DNA of 64,000 nucleotides from an uncultured Bacteroidaceae bacterium (GCA_905233765.1 CAJOCU010000014.1:3224-67223); one strand, 5' to 3'. Counted from the first letter of the stretch, positions 1 through 9,804 are shown. The notes: generated by a model from the letters alone, not told the origin. Numbers and translations: made by a program.

Positions 1-1023
1 CCTCGGGGTTGTTGGAGATCTCGGAGGGACGCAGCACGAGCTTATCCTTGAAGAAGTCCATGTCATCGTAGATGCCCTTCAGGCACTCGTTGGTGACGGT
101 CAGCGAGCAGGCGCTGGCGCTGAGCACGCGGCCTTCGCGCATGAGCTGGATGGGTGCATCCTGGATGACCTCGGTGTAGATGTTGAAGTTAGGCACTTCG
201 GTGCTGTGACCTAAAGCGCCGAGCACAGCGTTGGCACCGCTACCTACGCCCGACTGCAGGTTCAGGAAGGTGGGAGGTATCTTGCCCTCGCGCATGTTCT
301 GCACAAGGAAGTCGGCCACGTTCTGACCAATCTTCGTCGTGATGGGGTCGGGATCCTTGAAGGCACGTGCCTCATCGGGGATATTGCACTCAATGATGCC
401 CATGATTCGATCGGCATCCACTTCCACGTAGGGCTTACCGATGCGGTCGTTGGGCTTCGTGATGTTGATGGGTGTGCGATAGGGGTGATACTCGATCTCA
501 TAGACATCGTGCAGACCCTTGCTCTTCGGGCTGTGGAAGGCGTTGAGCTCCACGAAGATGCCCTTCTTAGCCATGCGGCACACGGTGGGGCTGATGCCGC
601 CGGCGGCGGTGAGGAAGATGTGTGCCTTGGAGCCGTGAATCTCCACGTCGCAAGCCTCGATGATTCCCCAGTCCGGGCAGGGCAGGTAGCCCTGGCGCAT
701 CTGGGTGGCCATATTGCTGAGGTTGAGGTCGGTGTAGCTGATCTCGTTGAGGTTGACGTGCTTGCGGAAGTCGGGGAGGGGGCGCGCAGACCGATGGCCT
801 GCTCGTTGGCCAGCATACCGTCGCAGCTCTGACCCGTGGAGGCGCCCGTCAGGATGTTCACCTTGAAGGGGCGGCCGGCTTCATGCTCGGCGTGAGCCTT
901 CTTAGCCACCTCTGCGGTGACGCTCTTAGGCACGCCGGCAGGTGTGAAGCCCGAGAGGCCCAGCGTGTGGCCGTTCTCAATCATTGCTGCGGCTTCAGCA
1001 GCTTGAATACGTTTGATTTCCAT
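1..1023 (-). CDS. Acetyl-CoA hydrolase/transferase family (succinyl-CoA:acetate or propionate CoA-transferase), 3' end outside window, one-base frameshift
   Basis: Cytoplasmic CoA transferase of the Cat1/AarC-like family, which moves CoA between succinyl-CoA and acetate/propionate. The N-terminus reads MEIKRIQAAEAAAMI and then GHTLGLSGFTPAGVPK. After GLRAP the frame breaks: a base is missing in the run at 773-782 (GGGG-A-GGGGG on the plus strand). Beyond it the next frame continues with DFRKHVNLNEISYTDLNLS, QMRQGYLPCPDWG and, at the window edge, RPSEISNNPE. The ATG at 1023 is preferred; the only upstream in-frame start is TTG at 1047. It lies 71 nt downstream of pckA on the same strand and fits succinate fermentation. 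The carboxyl acceptor cannot be told from sequence. The frameshift may be a sequencing error. Confidence 0.8.
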
Positions 1024-1047
1024 TACTGTCTGTTCTCGAAGAAGCAA

Positions 1048-1069
1048 CCCCGCAATCGAAACTGCGGGG
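1048..1069. other. Stem-loop between pckA and the CoA transferase
   Basis: CCCCGCA (1048-1054) and TGCGGGG (1063-1069) form a 7-bp GC-rich stem with an 8-nt loop in the 71-nt gap between the two genes. No good U-run follows on the minus strand, so it may be an mRNA processing or stability element rather than a full terminator. Confidence 0.4.
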
Positions 1070-1094
1070 CTGCATATACAGGTTTGTAGAAGTG

Positions 1095-2717
1095 TTAGAG
1101 CTGGGGACCAGCAGCCACAAGAGCCTTGCCGGCTTCGTTGGTGGTGTACTTACCGAAGTTCTTGATGAAGCGAGCAGCAAGATCCTTAGCCTTCTCTTCC
1201 CAGATGCTTGCCTCTGCGTAGGTGTCGCGAGGATCGAGGATGGCGGGGTTCACGTTGGGCAGCTCTGTGGGCACCTCGAAGTCGAAGTAAGGAATCTTCT
1301 TGGTGGGAGCCTTCAGGATGCTGCCATCGAGGATAGCGTCGATGATACCGCGTGTGTCGGGGATGCTGATGCGCTTGCCAGTGCCGTTCCAGCCGGTGTT
1401 GACCAGATAAGCCTTGGCACCGCTCTTCTCCATCTTCTTCACGAGCTCCTCGGCGTACTTCGTGGGATGCAGCTCCAGGAAGGCCTGGCCGAAGCAAGCG
1501 CTGAAGGTGGGCGTGGGCTCGGTGATGCCGCGCTCTGTGCCGGCGAGCTTAGCGGTGAAACCGCTGAGGAAGTAGTACTTCGTCTGCTCGGGGGTGAGGA
1601 TGCTCACGGGAGGCAGCACGCCGAAAGCGTCGGCACTGAGGAAGATGACGTTCTTAGCATCGGGACCTGCGCTCTTGCCGTTGACCTTCTTCACAATCTT
1701 CTCGATGTGCTCGATGGGATAGCTGACGCGGGTGTTCTCGGTCACGCTCTTGTCTGCGAAGTCGATCTTGCCGTCGGCAGCCACGGTGACGTTCTCGAGG
1801 AGAGCGTCGCGCTTGATAGCGCCGTAGATGTCGGGCTCGTTCTCCTTGCTGAGGTTGATGACCTTAGCGTAGCAGCCGCCTTCGAGGTTGAAGACGCCCT
1901 CGTCGTCCCATCCGTGCTCGTCGTCGCCGATGAGGAGGCGCTTCGGGTCGGTGGAGAGGGTGGTCTTACCTGTACCGGAGAGACCGAAGAAGATAGCGGT
2001 GTTCTTACCCTGCATGTCGGTGTTGGCAGAGCAGTGCATGCTGGCGATACCCTGGAGGGGCAGGTAGTAGTTCTGCATGGAGAACATACCCTTCTTCATC
2101 TCGCCGCCGTACCAGGTGTTGATGATCACCTGCTCGCGGCTGGTGGTGTTGAAGGCCACGCAAGTCTCGCTGTTGAGGCCGAGCTCCTTGTAGTTCTCCA
2201 CCTTAGCCTTGGAGGCGTTGTAGATGACGAAGTTGGGCTTGAAGTTAGCCAACTCGGCCTCGGTGGGCTGGATGAACATGTTCTTCACGAAGTGAGCCTG
2301 CCAAGCCACCTCAACGACGAAGCGGACAGACAGACGGGTAGCCTCATTGGCACCGCAGAAAGCATCCACCACGTAGAGGTTCTTGCCGGAGAGCTCCTTC
2401 AGAGCAATCTCCTTGACCTTTGCCCACACCTCTTCGCTCATGGGGTGGTTATCGTTCTTGTAGCCCTCGGTGGTCCACCACACCTTGTCGTGGCTCTGGG
2501 CATCGTCAACGATGTACTTATCCTTGGGCGAGCGGCCAGTGTAGATACCGGTCATCACATTCACGGCGCCGAGTTCGGTCTGCTGACCAACCTCGAAACC
2601 TTCCAAACCAGCTTTTGTTTCCTCTTCGAACAGTGTCTCATAAGAGGGGTTGTAGGCAATCACGGTTGAACCTTTGATGCCATACTGCTCCAGAACGGAG
2701 CTGTCAAACTTTGCCAT
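1095..2717 (-). CDS. pckA: Phosphoenolpyruvate carboxykinase (ATP)
   Basis: Interconverts oxaloacetate and PEP with ATP/ADP; in succinate-forming Bacteroidales it is thought to run mainly in the carboxylating direction. The product is 540 aa, the usual family length. [10 protein letters not shown] (from residue 61) is the substrate loop, [13 protein letters not shown] the kinase P-loop, and IGDDEHGW the metal-binding kinase-2 motif. The start is [13 protein letters not shown] at 2717; the frame stays open upstream through AT-rich repeats (2734-2765), but that extension is not family-like. A strong promoter lies at 2802-2835. The CoA transferase follows on the same strand after 71 nt. Confidence 0.97.
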   Translation of the reverse strand: MAKFDSSVLEQYGIKGSTVIAYNPSYETLFEEETKAGLEGFEVGQQTELGAVNVMTGIYTGRSPKDKYIVDDAQSHDKVWWTTEGYKNDNHPMSEEVWAKVKEIALKELSGKNLYVVDAFCGANEATRLSVRFVVEVAWQAHFVKNMFIQPTEAELANFKPNFVIYNASKAKVENYKELGLNSETCVAFNTTSREQVIINTWYGGEMKKGMFSMQNYYLPLQGIASMHCSANTDMQGKNTAIFFGLSGTGKTTLSTDPKRLLIGDDEHGWDDEGVFNLEGGCYAKVINLSKENEPDIYGAIKRDALLENVTVAADGKIDFADKSVTENTRVSYPIEHIEKIVKKVNGKSAGPDAKNVIFLSADAFGVLPPVSILTPEQTKYYFLSGFTAKLAGTERGITEPTPTFSACFGQAFLELHPTKYAEELVKKMEKSGAKAYLVNTGWNGTGKRISIPDTRGIIDAILDGSILKAPTKKIPYFDFEVPTELPNVNPAILDPRDTYAEASIWEEKAKDLAARFIKNFGKYTTNEAGKALVAAGPQL

Positions 2718-2801
2718 GGGCGTAATATTTTTTAATGAATAATGAATAATTAATAATGAATAATTTTTGCCGATGGGACATAGTCCCACCTTTAGGCATT
2801 G

Positions 2802-2835
2802 CAAAATTACTCTTTTCTTTTGAGGTGGCAAAAAA
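2802..2835 (-). promoter_or_regulatory. pckA promoter
   Basis: On the minus strand a TTTTTTG (-33 region, 2829-2835) stands exactly 19 nt before TAATTTTG (-7 box, 2802-2809), the Bacteroidetes primary sigma pattern. The -33 element lies inside the U-run of the upstream tRNA terminator. Confidence 0.75.
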
Positions 2836-2860
2836 GAAAGGCGCAAAATTACTTTGCGCC
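2830..2860 (-). terminator. Rho-independent terminator of the tRNA-Leu/tRNA-Val unit
   Basis: GGCGCAAA (2840-2847) and TTTGCGCC (2853-2860) form a perfect 8-bp stem with a 5-nt loop. On the minus strand it is followed by TTTCTTTTTT. It sits 61 nt past the tRNA-Val 3' end. Confidence 0.8.
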
Positions 2861-2921
2861 CCTTTAATTTTATCTTTCCTTTGCACTTTTGTCACATTAA
2901 TCTGACAAAAACAGATGAAAG

Positions 2922-2995
2922 TGTCGACACTTGGACTCGAACCAAGGACCCCCACCATGTCAAGGTGATACTCTAACCAGCTGAGCTATGCCGAC
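2922..2995 (-). tRNA. tRNA-Val (GAC)
   Basis: The cloverleaf folds by eye: acceptor GTCGGCA/TGTCGAC, D arm GCTC/GAGT, anticodon loop TTGACAT (anticodon GAC), T arm CTTGG/CCAAG with TTCGAGT. The discriminator is A and CCA is not encoded. It is co-directional with tRNA-Leu 45 nt upstream. Confidence 0.95.
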
Positions 2996-3040
2996 AATCT
3001 TTCAAAGAAACTCTCCCAAGAAATGCTCCATTGTCTGTTG

Positions 3041-3122
3041 TACGCCTGATAGGACTCGAACCTACACGCCTCGCGGCACCAGATCCTAAGTCTGGCGTGT
3101 CTACCAATTCCACCACAAGCGC
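3041..3122 (-). tRNA. tRNA-Leu (TAG)
   Basis: A class II tRNA of 82 nt with a long variable arm. The anticodon stem-loop CCAGA-CTTAGGA-TCTGG gives anticodon TAG, and the T loop is TTCGAGT. The acceptor GCGCTTG/CAGGCGT starts with a G-U pair. First gene of a two-tRNA unit. Confidence 0.95.
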
Positions 3123-3141
3123 ATTCTTGGTTAAGACGGCG

Positions 3142-3176
3142 CAAAGGTAGTGCTTTTCCAAGGAAAAGCGGCAAAA
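3142..3176 (-). promoter_or_regulatory. Promoter of tRNA-Leu/tRNA-Val
   Basis: TACCTTTG (-7 box) is at 3142-3149 on the minus strand, with a TTTTTG about 22 nt upstream at 3172-3176, just after the GH95 stop codon. Confidence 0.65.
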
Positions 3177-3178
3177 AG

Positions 3179-6100
3179 TTATCGAACGGCCATTTTTTGG
3201 CCTGCTCTCACATAGATCCCCGGTCTCTTGACCTCAGCGACCTTGCGGCCGCTGAGATCATAGAAGGGTTGTGCCTGCTGGACCGACGTAGGGTCTGCGG
3301 CCTCGACCCCTTCGATACCGACGCCCTCCTCCAGAAGAATATCGTAGGTCACTCCTTCTATGGTGGGTAGTTCAATTCGGTTGTCGTTGATGATGGTGGG
3401 TTTAATCGTCTCTCCGTTGGCTCTCACAATAGCTTGGTATATACCTTTATAGGCCAGTCTCAGCGGTTGCCCTTTCAGGCTGCGGATGGAGGCGCTTGTC
3501 AGTGTGCCTGCAGCCCATTCCTCGCTGACTTCAAAGCCACCGACGGCTCGGAGTCCGGTGATGCGTCCCTTCTTCCAGATTGAAGGCAGGGCGGGCAGCA
3601 ACTGGAGCGTGTCGGTGTGACTCTGTAGGAGCATCTCAGCCATACCTGCAGCAACACCAAAGTTGCCGTCAATCTGGAAGGGGGCGTGGCTGTCAAAGAG
3701 GTTGTAATAGATACCTCCCTTGGATTGGTCGGTGCCATAGCTGGTGCTGTGCTTGAACTCGAGCCTGAAGAGCTCCACGCATTGAGCTGGGGAGAGGGCG
3801 CGAGCCCAGAGGTTGACTTTCCATCCCATAGACCACCCTGTTGAGGCGAGACCACGGAGCTTGAGGCTTCGCACGGCAGGCTCGTAGTAGGGGTTGGAAG
3901 CGGGCAGATTTGCGAAGGGATAAAGGGCCATCATGTGGGAGAGGTGACGGTGCCCGGCTTCGGTGCCATTACCGGTTGCGTAATCGGTATATTTCCATTC
4001 ACGTAGGATTTCGTCACCAGTGGAAACGCCCTCGCGTGTGGCTCCAAAGGTGCCGTTGTAAGTCTCGGTGTGGAGGCCTGTGTCGAGATGGGCGAATTTC
4101 TCCTTGAGTTCTGTAAGGAATGTCTCCGTGACGCCTGCCTCACTGGTGCCCAATATTTCGATGGCCTTGATGGTCTGGTCGAAGAGGTTCCACACGATTT
4201 GTTGGCTGTGGGCCGTGGCATTCTCTGTGGGGCCATGCTCAGGACTCCATTCATTGGGGCATTCCCAGGTGCCGTCGCTGGCTTTCTTCAAGCGCTCCAT
4301 CCATAGACGGACGCATGAAATCATCACGGGCATAGCTTTCTGTTTCAGGAAGTCGCGATCCAGGGTGAAGCGGTAGTGCTGCCACATGTGATCCACGCTC
4401 CAAGCACCTGCTTCGGGATAGCTGGTTGCCATCCAGTTGGTGCAGCAGCCGAAGATGTTATTCTCGGTGAAGCAAGCCCATCCGGTGCTCTGGCCAAGCC
4501 AGTTCTTGGCGTAAGCCTGCCATTGGGGTTGCACGATGGCCATGTTATATAAGTAGTTGAGGTACTTCTCGTGCATCTCCGGCATCGCCATCGACTCCGC
4601 GGGCCAGTAGTTCATCTGGATATTGATATTCGCGTGAATGTCAGAGCACCAAGGTGGATTGTTCTTGTGGTTCCAAATGCCTTGCAGGTTATTGGGCAGG
4701 TCTATGCCGCGTGAGCTGCAGATGAGCAGGTAGCGCCCATAGTGGAAATAGAGCATTTCCAGCACGCGGGCATCCGGGGAAAGGCGCAAGGAAAATTCTG
4801 AGGTCAGCGTTGCATAGTTGTCCACCAGTTTGTTGGTTGTCATTTTCGTGGCAGCTCCGTCAAGTTCGAGGCGGCAACGGTCGAAGAAGACCTTATAGTC
4901 CGCCACGTGGTCTTCATAGATAGCCGCCCAGCCCTTGGCGGCAGCAGCATTCACGGCACTCAGGGTGCGTGTTGCAATTTGGTCCGTTCCACTGATGTAA
5001 CCTGAGGCTACGGGGTCATAGTCGGTTGCTGCGGAGAGAACAATAAGAATCTCGTCGGCTCCTGTCACATAGACACCATTCTCGTTAGTAACTGTAGTAC
5101 CGCCCTTGGCCACCACTTTCATGCGGGCGTTGTAGCTGACAGTCTGCATGGTACCGCTGAAAGTGCCTTCGCCATCCGTATAGCTGCCGCGGATATTGTG
5201 TGCATTCCATAGGTATATGCGCTGGCTGAGCTGTCCGGGTTCGCTGGCCGTGAGGTGGACGGCAATCACTTGATCGGGGTAGGAGGTGATATATTCGCGT
5301 CGGAAAGTGACGCTCTTATCGGTATTCTTCCATTCTGCTGCTGCCGTTGCTGTGGTCAGGTCGAGTGTTCTTACGTAGTCTTTCACGCTCGTGGCGGAGG
5401 AGGTTCCGAAGCGTTCGCTCGTGTCTTCAATATATAGGTGTCCGAAGTTCTGGTAGCCGCCATCGCGGTTGTAGTTGGTCGAGGAACCCGACCAGAGTGT
5501 CTTCTCGTTGAACTGGACGATGTCCTGACGTATGCCGCCGTAGATCATGGCGCCGAGCTGTCCGTTGCCGATAGGCAGGGCATACTCCATCCATGGGTCA
5601 TTAACGGAAGCCTTTGTCACGGGAGCGGTGTACCACATCGTGAGCAGGTTGCCAGGGGTGTAAGTGGAGTAAGCCGAACACGCCCATTCTGTCAGTTTCT
5701 CAGGCTGCGGATCGGTGTCAGGTAGCGATGCTGGTTCTATGAACAGGAGTGGGTTGTTGGCGTCACCTGAGCTCCAAACGCCCAGCTCCTTGCCTGCGCC
5801 GGAGCCAGTCCATTGATTCATGATATTGTTGCCGCTCACCCCTGTCGCTTGGATCTCCCAAGCGGGCTTATAGGTGGCGTTGGACGTGGCAACAAGCTTC
5901 AGATTACCCGTCTGGGAGGTCGCAGCTGCAAAGCGCGAACCATTATAATAAATATGGCGCCCTGCTTTGCTTACAATCTCACAATTGTTTTGCGTGCCAG
6001 TAATCTTCCAGAGCTGTGCCTCGTTGCTTTTATCAATGTTGGCTGTTAGCAGGTTGGCGCCCTCGCCCTTGTCTTGAATGGCTGCTTCGCCGTTGCGGAA

Positions 6101-6223
6101 CTGAATGAGATACCACGTCTCGTCCTCATCCGTGGAGAATGTCGGAAGTGTTTGGGCCTGCAGCCCCCCCCTTAGAGTAAACAATACAAGGAAGAAAATG
6201 TACAATCGTTTCATAGCATTCAT
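3179..6223 (-). CDS. GH95 family alpha-L-fucosidase (1,2-fucosidase type), secreted
   Basis: A 1014-aa secreted enzyme predicted to release terminal L-fucose from host or plant glycans by inversion. A signal peptide covers about residues 1-23. A ricin-like beta-trefoil segment (about 30-165) follows, then the GH95 catalytic module from about 195. The residues matching the known catalytic set of Bifidobacterium AfcA are N532 and N534 ([11 protein letters not shown]), E662 (EWSPEHGP) and D852 (FQIDGNFG). The C-terminus ends in a DLSGRKV...GIYVRAGQK tail like three other surface proteins here. The signal peptide contains a run of eight G (plus 6164-6171). tRNA-Leu lies just upstream on the same strand. 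Confidence 0.92.
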   Translation of the reverse strand: MNAMKRLYIFFLVLFTLRGGLQAQTLPTFSTDEDETWYLIQFRNGEAAIQDKGEGANLLTANIDKSNEAQLWKITGTQNNCEIVSKAGRHIYYNGSRFAAATSQTGNLKLVATSNATYKPAWEIQATGVSGNNIMNQWTGSGAGKELGVWSSGDANNPLLFIEPASLPDTDPQPEKLTEWACSAYSTYTPGNLLTMWYTAPVTKASVNDPWMEYALPIGNGQLGAMIYGGIRQDIVQFNEKTLWSGSSTNYNRDGGYQNFGHLYIEDTSERFGTSSATSVKDYVRTLDLTTATAAAEWKNTDKSVTFRREYITSYPDQVIAVHLTASEPGQLSQRIYLWNAHNIRGSYTDGEGTFSGTMQTVSYNARMKVVAKGGTTVTNENGVYVTGADEILIVLSAATDYDPVASGYISGTDQIATRTLSAVNAAAAKGWAAIYEDHVADYKVFFDRCRLELDGAATKMTTNKLVDNYATLTSEFSLRLSPDARVLEMLYFHYGRYLLICSSRGIDLPNNLQGIWNHKNNPPWCSDIHANINIQMNYWPAESMAMPEMHEKYLNYLYNMAIVQPQWQAYAKNWLGQSTGWACFTENNIFGCCTNWMATSYPEAGAWSVDHMWQHYRFTLDRDFLKQKAMPVMISCVRLWMERLKKASDGTWECPNEWSPEHGPTENATAHSQQIVWNLFDQTIKAIEILGTSEAGVTETFLTELKEKFAHLDTGLHTETYNGTFGATREGVSTGDEILREWKYTDYATGNGTEAGHRHLSHMMALYPFANLPASNPYYEPAVRSLKLRGLASTGWSMGWKVNLWARALSPAQCVELFRLEFKHSTSYGTDQSKGGIYYNLFDSHAPFQIDGNFGVAAGMAEMLLQSHTDTLQLLPALPSIWKKGRITGLRAVGGFEVSEEWAAGTLTSASIRSLKGQPLRLAYKGIYQAIVRANGETIKPTIINDNRIELPTIEGVTYDILLEEGVGIEGVEAADPTSVQQAQPFYDLSGRKVAEVKRPGIYVRAGQKMAVR

Positions 6224-6254
6224 TGAGTCGTAGTAGGTTAGGTTTTAGTTAAAG

Positions 6255-6340
6255 TGCCCGGAACGGGAATCGAACCCGTACGGCCATCACTGGCCAAGGG
6301 ATTTTAAGTCCCTCGTGTCTACCAATTCCACCATCTGGGC
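6255..6340 (-). tRNA. tRNA-Leu (TAA)
   Basis: A class II tRNA of 86 nt. Acceptor GCCCAGA/TCCGGGC, D arm GTGGAATTGGTAGACAC, anticodon loop with TAA, a long variable arm built on GGCCAGTGATGGCC, T loop TTCGATT. It lies 31 nt upstream of the GH95 gene on the same strand. Confidence 0.95.
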
Positions 6341-6360
6341 GTGGATTGCGTAATAAAAAG

Positions 6361-6390
6361 TTGAGAGTTGAAAGTTGAAAGTTGAAAGTT
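6361..6390. repeat. Short tandem repeat, GTTGAAA units
   Basis: Four imperfect 8-nt units (AGTTGAGA/AGTTGAAA) in tandem, between divergent tRNA-Leu and the glycosyltransferase gene. The same word recurs at 19636-19662. Confidence 0.8.
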
Positions 6391-6468
6391 TTTTAAGAAA
6401 AACGTTCATTTTTCTCCGTTCACGCTTTCATTTTTCCCTTTTCTCTTCTCCTCTTTTACTTTTTTCCG

Positions 6469-6476
6469 TACTTTTG
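6469..6476 (+). promoter_or_regulatory. Promoter -7 box of the GT4 gene, almost leaderless
   Basis: TACTTTTG ends only 8 nt before the ATG at 6485. With the usual spacing to the transcription start, the 5' UTR would be nil or a few nucleotides. Confidence 0.6.
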
Positions 6477-6484
6477 CGCTCGAA

Positions 6485-7744
6485 ATGCGTGTACTTATCG
6501 TCAATACATCGGAACTGACAGGAGGTGCGGCCATCGCCGCCAGTCGCCTCACGGATGCCCTGAACCATCATGGCGTGAAAGCGCGGATGCTGGTACGCGA
6601 CAAACAAAGTCATCGGGTCACAACCAGCCCATTACCCTCTCAGTATAGCCTGAAATGGTCGTTCTTGTGGGAGCGATTCCGAATCTTCATGGCCAATGGA
6701 TGCCGCAAGCGAGGCCTGTGGACGGTGGATATTGCCAATGCCGGTGCCGATATCACAGCGCTCCCAGAGTTCCAAGAGGCTGATATCATCCATCTACACT
6801 GGATCAATCAGGGATTGTTGTCGTTGAATCAGATAGGTAAGATTCTTGCGAGTGGGAAGCCTGTTGTGTGGACCATGCACGATATGTGGCCGTGCACAGC
6901 CATCTGTCACCACGCTCGAGAATGTGAGCGTTTCCACGACCACTGTCACCACTGCCCACAACTACAACGTCCGGGCGCCAGAGATCTGTCATGGCAGGTC
7001 TTTCAGAAAAAGAAACGCACCTATGCGCGGGGCTCCATCTCTTTCGTCGCTTGCAGCCGCTGGCTGGCTGATGAGGCACGTAAGAGCAGTCTCCTACAGG
7101 GCATGAATGTCAGCTCTATTCCTAACACCTACAATCACATCCTTTTCCATCCCACGTCGCAGGACGAGGCTCGTCGCAGTCTGGGGCTACCCGTCACAGG
7201 CCGTCTGCTACTTTTCGCTTGTCAGAAGGTGAACAATGTCCGCAAGGGACTGGACTATTTGCTCTCGGCTTTGCGCTCAGAGCGGCTGCGGGCATGGCAG
7301 GGACAGCTGACGCTTGTTGTCGTGGGACAGCTGTCGGAGCAACTCACAGCAGATATTCCTTATCCTGTTCATGCCATGGGCTACCTCTCGGAGGAGTCCG
7401 TTATGGCAGCCTTGTACCAAGCCGTGGATGCATTTGTCACGCCGTCCTTGGAGGAGAACCTGCCCAATACGATTATGGAGGCGATGGCCTGTGGCACACC
7501 ATGCGTGGGTTTCCGTATCGGAGGCATCCCGGAGATGATAGACCATGAGGTGAACGGCTATGTGGCCAACTATCGCGATGCATACGATCTTGCATGCGGT
7601 ATTGATTATGTCCTCTGCCCCGAGAACCATTCTCGTTTGTCTGAGGCGGCAGCACACAAGGCAGCCGTGACATGGAATGAGGAGAAAGTGTCCCGTGATT
7701 ACATTCGTCTTTACGAACAGCTAATATCGAATGAAACTGATTAA
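6485..7744 (+). CDS. Glycosyltransferase family 4 (group 1)
   Basis: A 419-aa cytoplasmic or membrane-associated glycosyltransferase with the GT-B fold, expected to use a nucleotide sugar for surface polysaccharide synthesis. It opens with MRVLIVNTSELTGGAA, the N-terminal Rossmann domain with its glycine loop. The C-terminal donor domain carries the EX7E motif in PSLEENLPNTIMEAMACGTP followed by GGIPEMI. A CHHCPQL cysteine/histidine cluster lies in the middle. The GT2 gene follows after 6 nt, so the two are an operon. Acceptor and sugar cannot be assigned. Confidence 0.9.
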   Translation: MRVLIVNTSELTGGAAIAASRLTDALNHHGVKARMLVRDKQSHRVTTSPLPSQYSLKWSFLWERFRIFMANGCRKRGLWTVDIANAGADITALPEFQEADIIHLHWINQGLLSLNQIGKILASGKPVVWTMHDMWPCTAICHHARECERFHDHCHHCPQLQRPGARDLSWQVFQKKKRTYARGSISFVACSRWLADEARKSSLLQGMNVSSIPNTYNHILFHPTSQDEARRSLGLPVTGRLLLFACQKVNNVRKGLDYLLSALRSERLRAWQGQLTLVVVGQLSEQLTADIPYPVHAMGYLSEESVMAALYQAVDAFVTPSLEENLPNTIMEAMACGTPCVGFRIGGIPEMIDHEVNGYVANYRDAYDLACGIDYVLCPENHSRLSEAAAHKAAVTWNEEKVSRDYIRLYEQLISNETD

Positions 7745-7750
7745 ATTGTA

Positions 7751-8536
7751 ATGCTTCGCTTCACTGTCGCTACAGTTACCTATAATGCAGGGGCTACCAT
7801 CCGCCGCACCCTCGATAGCGTTTTCGCACAGACACACGCTGTCGTGGAGCATGTCATCATCGACGGTTGTTCCAACGATACTACCATGGCGGAAATCCAG
7901 CGCTATGTGGAGCGCAACACCGATCTCCGTCATAGCCATTCCATTGTTCTTGTGCGTGAGCCGGACAATGGCCTCTACGAAGCCATGAACAAAGCACTTC
8001 AGCAAGCCAAGGGCGACTACATTATCTTTCTCAATGCTGGCGATAAGTTCCACTCAGGCGACACGCTGTCCGAGGTCGCCGCACAACTCGATGCTCGCTA
8101 CAACCCTACGCGCCGTCCAGCTGTTGTCTATGGCGAGACCGACCTCGTTGATAATGAAGGCCGCTTCCTGCGCCACCGCCGTCTGCGTGCGCCAAAGGTC
8201 CTTACTTGGAAGAGTTTCCTTCAGGGTATGCTAGTATGTCATCAGAGTTTCTATGTGCGCACAGATATCGCTCGCACCATCCCTTACGACCTTCGTTACC
8301 GCTTTTCTGCCGATTATGACTGGTGCATTCGCGTGATGCGCCATGGTCAGCATCGCCATCTAGCCCTCCATAATACGGGCCTCATCCTCACCGACTATCT
8401 TTCTGAAGGTATGACCACCCGCAACCATCGTCGCTCCCTCTTCGAGCGGTTGCGTCTGATGGCCCATCACTACGGCTGGTTCCGCGCCCTTGCCGCCCAT
8501 GTATGGTTCATCATCCGTGCTCTCATCTATAGGTAG
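7751..8536 (+). CDS. Glycosyltransferase family 2
   Basis: A 261-aa GT-A glycosyltransferase, co-transcribed with the GT4 gene. VATVTYNAGATIRRTLDSVF is the nucleotide-binding start, VIIDGCSNDTT the second conserved strand, and LNAGDKF replaces the DxD metal site with the variant usual in WcaA-like GT2 proteins. The C-terminus is basic and hydrophobic (HVWFIIRALIYR), so membrane association is likely. Its stop codon ends one base before the 3' end of the convergent tRNA-Arg. Substrate unknown; probably capsule, LPS or exopolysaccharide. Confidence 0.9.
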   Translation: MLRFTVATVTYNAGATIRRTLDSVFAQTHAVVEHVIIDGCSNDTTMAEIQRYVERNTDLRHSHSIVLVREPDNGLYEAMNKALQQAKGDYIIFLNAGDKFHSGDTLSEVAAQLDARYNPTRRPAVVYGETDLVDNEGRFLRHRRLRAPKVLTWKSFLQGMLVCHQSFYVRTDIARTIPYDLRYRFSADYDWCIRVMRHGQHRHLALHNTGLILTDYLSEGMTTRNHRRSLFERLRLMAHHYGWFRALAAHVWFIIRALIYR

Positions 8537-8608
8537 TACTCCCGAGGGGAATCGAACCCCTATCTAAAGTTTAGGAAACTTCTATTCTATCCGTTGAACT
8601 ACAGGAGC
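8537..8608 (-). tRNA. tRNA-Arg (CCT)
   Basis: 72 nt. Acceptor GCTCCTG/CGGGAGT (first pair G-U), anticodon stem GAAGT/ACTTT with loop TTCCTAA (anticodon CCT), T arm AGGGG-TTCGATT-CCCCT. Its 3' end abuts the GT2 stop codon. Confidence 0.95.
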
Positions 8609-8623
8609 AACCCTTAGCGGCTG

Positions 8624-8655
8624 CAAAGATACGATGAAGTAAGAGAATAACCAAA
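8624..8655 (-). promoter_or_regulatory. tRNA-Arg promoter
   Basis: TATCTTTG at 8624-8631 (minus) is preceded at 20-nt spacing by TTTG at 8652-8655. Confidence 0.7.
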
Positions 8656-8691
8656 TTTATTTAAATTTTATTTGAGCAATCAGCAAATCGG

Positions 8692-9804
8692 ATGATAGAA
8701 AATATGTCTAAAGGGGACGGCGGTCTGCAGGAGAAGGATCATTATGTCATTCTCGATGGCTTGCGTGGCGTAGCAGCGTTGATGGTGCTGGTGTTTCATG
8801 TGTTCGATGCGTGTACCTCGAATATCATCCCACATGGTTATTTGGCGGTAGATATGTTTTTTGTGCTCTCGGGTTTCGTTATCGGCTACGCTTATGACGA
8901 CCGTTGGCAGCAGGGGCTCACCTTGGGTCGTTTCTTCCGTCGTCGCCTCATCCGTCTGCATCCCATGGTACTGGCGGGCGGCCTCATCGGCGGCTTCGTT
9001 TTCCTGGTGCAAGGCCGTGCGATGTGGGATGGTAGCGTGGTTTCCCTCGGCTGGGCGCTATTGGCGATGTTATGTGGCATGTTCCTGCTTCCGGCGCTGC
9101 CTGGCAGCGCCATAGAAGTTCGGGGTTTCGGAGAGTATTTCCCATTGAATGGCCCGTTGTGGTCATTGTTCTACGAGTACATCGGCAACATCTGCTATGC
9201 ATTGTTGCTACGCCGGCTCAGCAACCGATGGCTGGGGGTGGTGGCTGCGGTCTCTGGCGCTTGCGTGTTGTACACCTGTTTGCACTGTGGCTATCTCGGT
9301 GTAGGATGGTCGGCGGCAGACGGAGGCTGGTGCTTCGGCTTTGTTCGGATGCTGTTCCCCTACACTATTGGCATGTTGATGGCGCGACTGTTCAAGCCCT
9401 TGAAGGTGCAGCGCGCCTTCCTTTGGTGTAGTCTGCTAATAGTGGCTGCAGGCCTCATGCCTTCCTTTGATATCAGCTGGGCCAACGGTTTGTATGACTT
9501 CCTCTGCGCCGCCCTTCTGTTTCCCTTGATCGTATGGATTGCTGCATCGGATAGTCGCGCCAAGGAATCAACCCTACGCTTAAGCCGTCATTTGGGTGAC
9601 GTGTCATATCCGCTTTATGCCATCCACTACCCTTTCATGCTACTCCTTTTCGGACACCTTGGCTTCGATGGCACACTCTATGACCCTTCCCTTGTCTTCA
9701 ACAAATGGCCATTGGCTGTGAGCATCATCTTGGGATGTCCTGTCCTAGCATGGTTGTTGCTGAAATACTACGACCAGCCTCTCCGACACTGGTTGAGACA
9801 ATAA
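8692..9804 (+). CDS. Acyltransferase family 3 (OafA-like) integral membrane protein
   Basis: A 370-aa multi-span membrane O-acyltransferase likely to acetylate a surface glycan. The family signature is visible: LDGLRGVAALMVLVFHVFDA with its catalytic-type His at the first helix, then YLAVDMFFVLSGFVIGY and the RRLIRLHP region. About ten hydrophobic segments follow. It starts at 8692 (MIENMSKGD); an ATG at 8704 is also possible. It follows the two glycosyltransferases after the tRNA-Arg, so it may modify the same polysaccharide, but it is a separate transcription unit. Confidence 0.88.
   Translation: MIENMSKGDGGLQEKDHYVILDGLRGVAALMVLVFHVFDACTSNIIPHGYLAVDMFFVLSGFVIGYAYDDRWQQGLTLGRFFRRRLIRLHPMVLAGGLIGGFVFLVQGRAMWDGSVVSLGWALLAMLCGMFLLPALPGSAIEVRGFGEYFPLNGPLWSLFYEYIGNICYALLLRRLSNRWLGVVAAVSGACVLYTCLHCGYLGVGWSAADGGWCFGFVRMLFPYTIGMLMARLFKPLKVQRAFLWCSLLIVAAGLMPSFDISWANGLYDFLCAALLFPLIVWIAASDSRAKESTLRLSRHLGDVSYPLYAIHYPFMLLLFGHLGFDGTLYDPSLVFNKWPLAVSIILGCPVLAWLLLKYYDQPLRHWLRQ

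Noticed and set aside
1048..1069. Copy of the GC-rich palindromic element family
   Set aside because: The stem sequence CCCCGCA/TGCGGGG lacks the CCCTCCC/GGGAGGG core and the GGGGTGGG tail.
1092..2669. Long open frame (525 codons) antisense to pckA on the plus strand
   Set aside because: It mirrors the codon bias of pckA, shows no recognisable protein and has no promoter; a shadow frame.
2718..2846. 43-residue N-terminal extension of PEPCK
   Set aside because: Encoded by AT-rich tandem repeats and upstream sequence including the -7 box; MAKFDSS matches the usual family start.
3041..3122. tRNA-Leu (TAG) as defective because of a G-U first acceptor pair
   Set aside because: tRNA-Arg (CCT) in this window has the same G-U pair and all other arms are intact, so it is probably a lineage trait.
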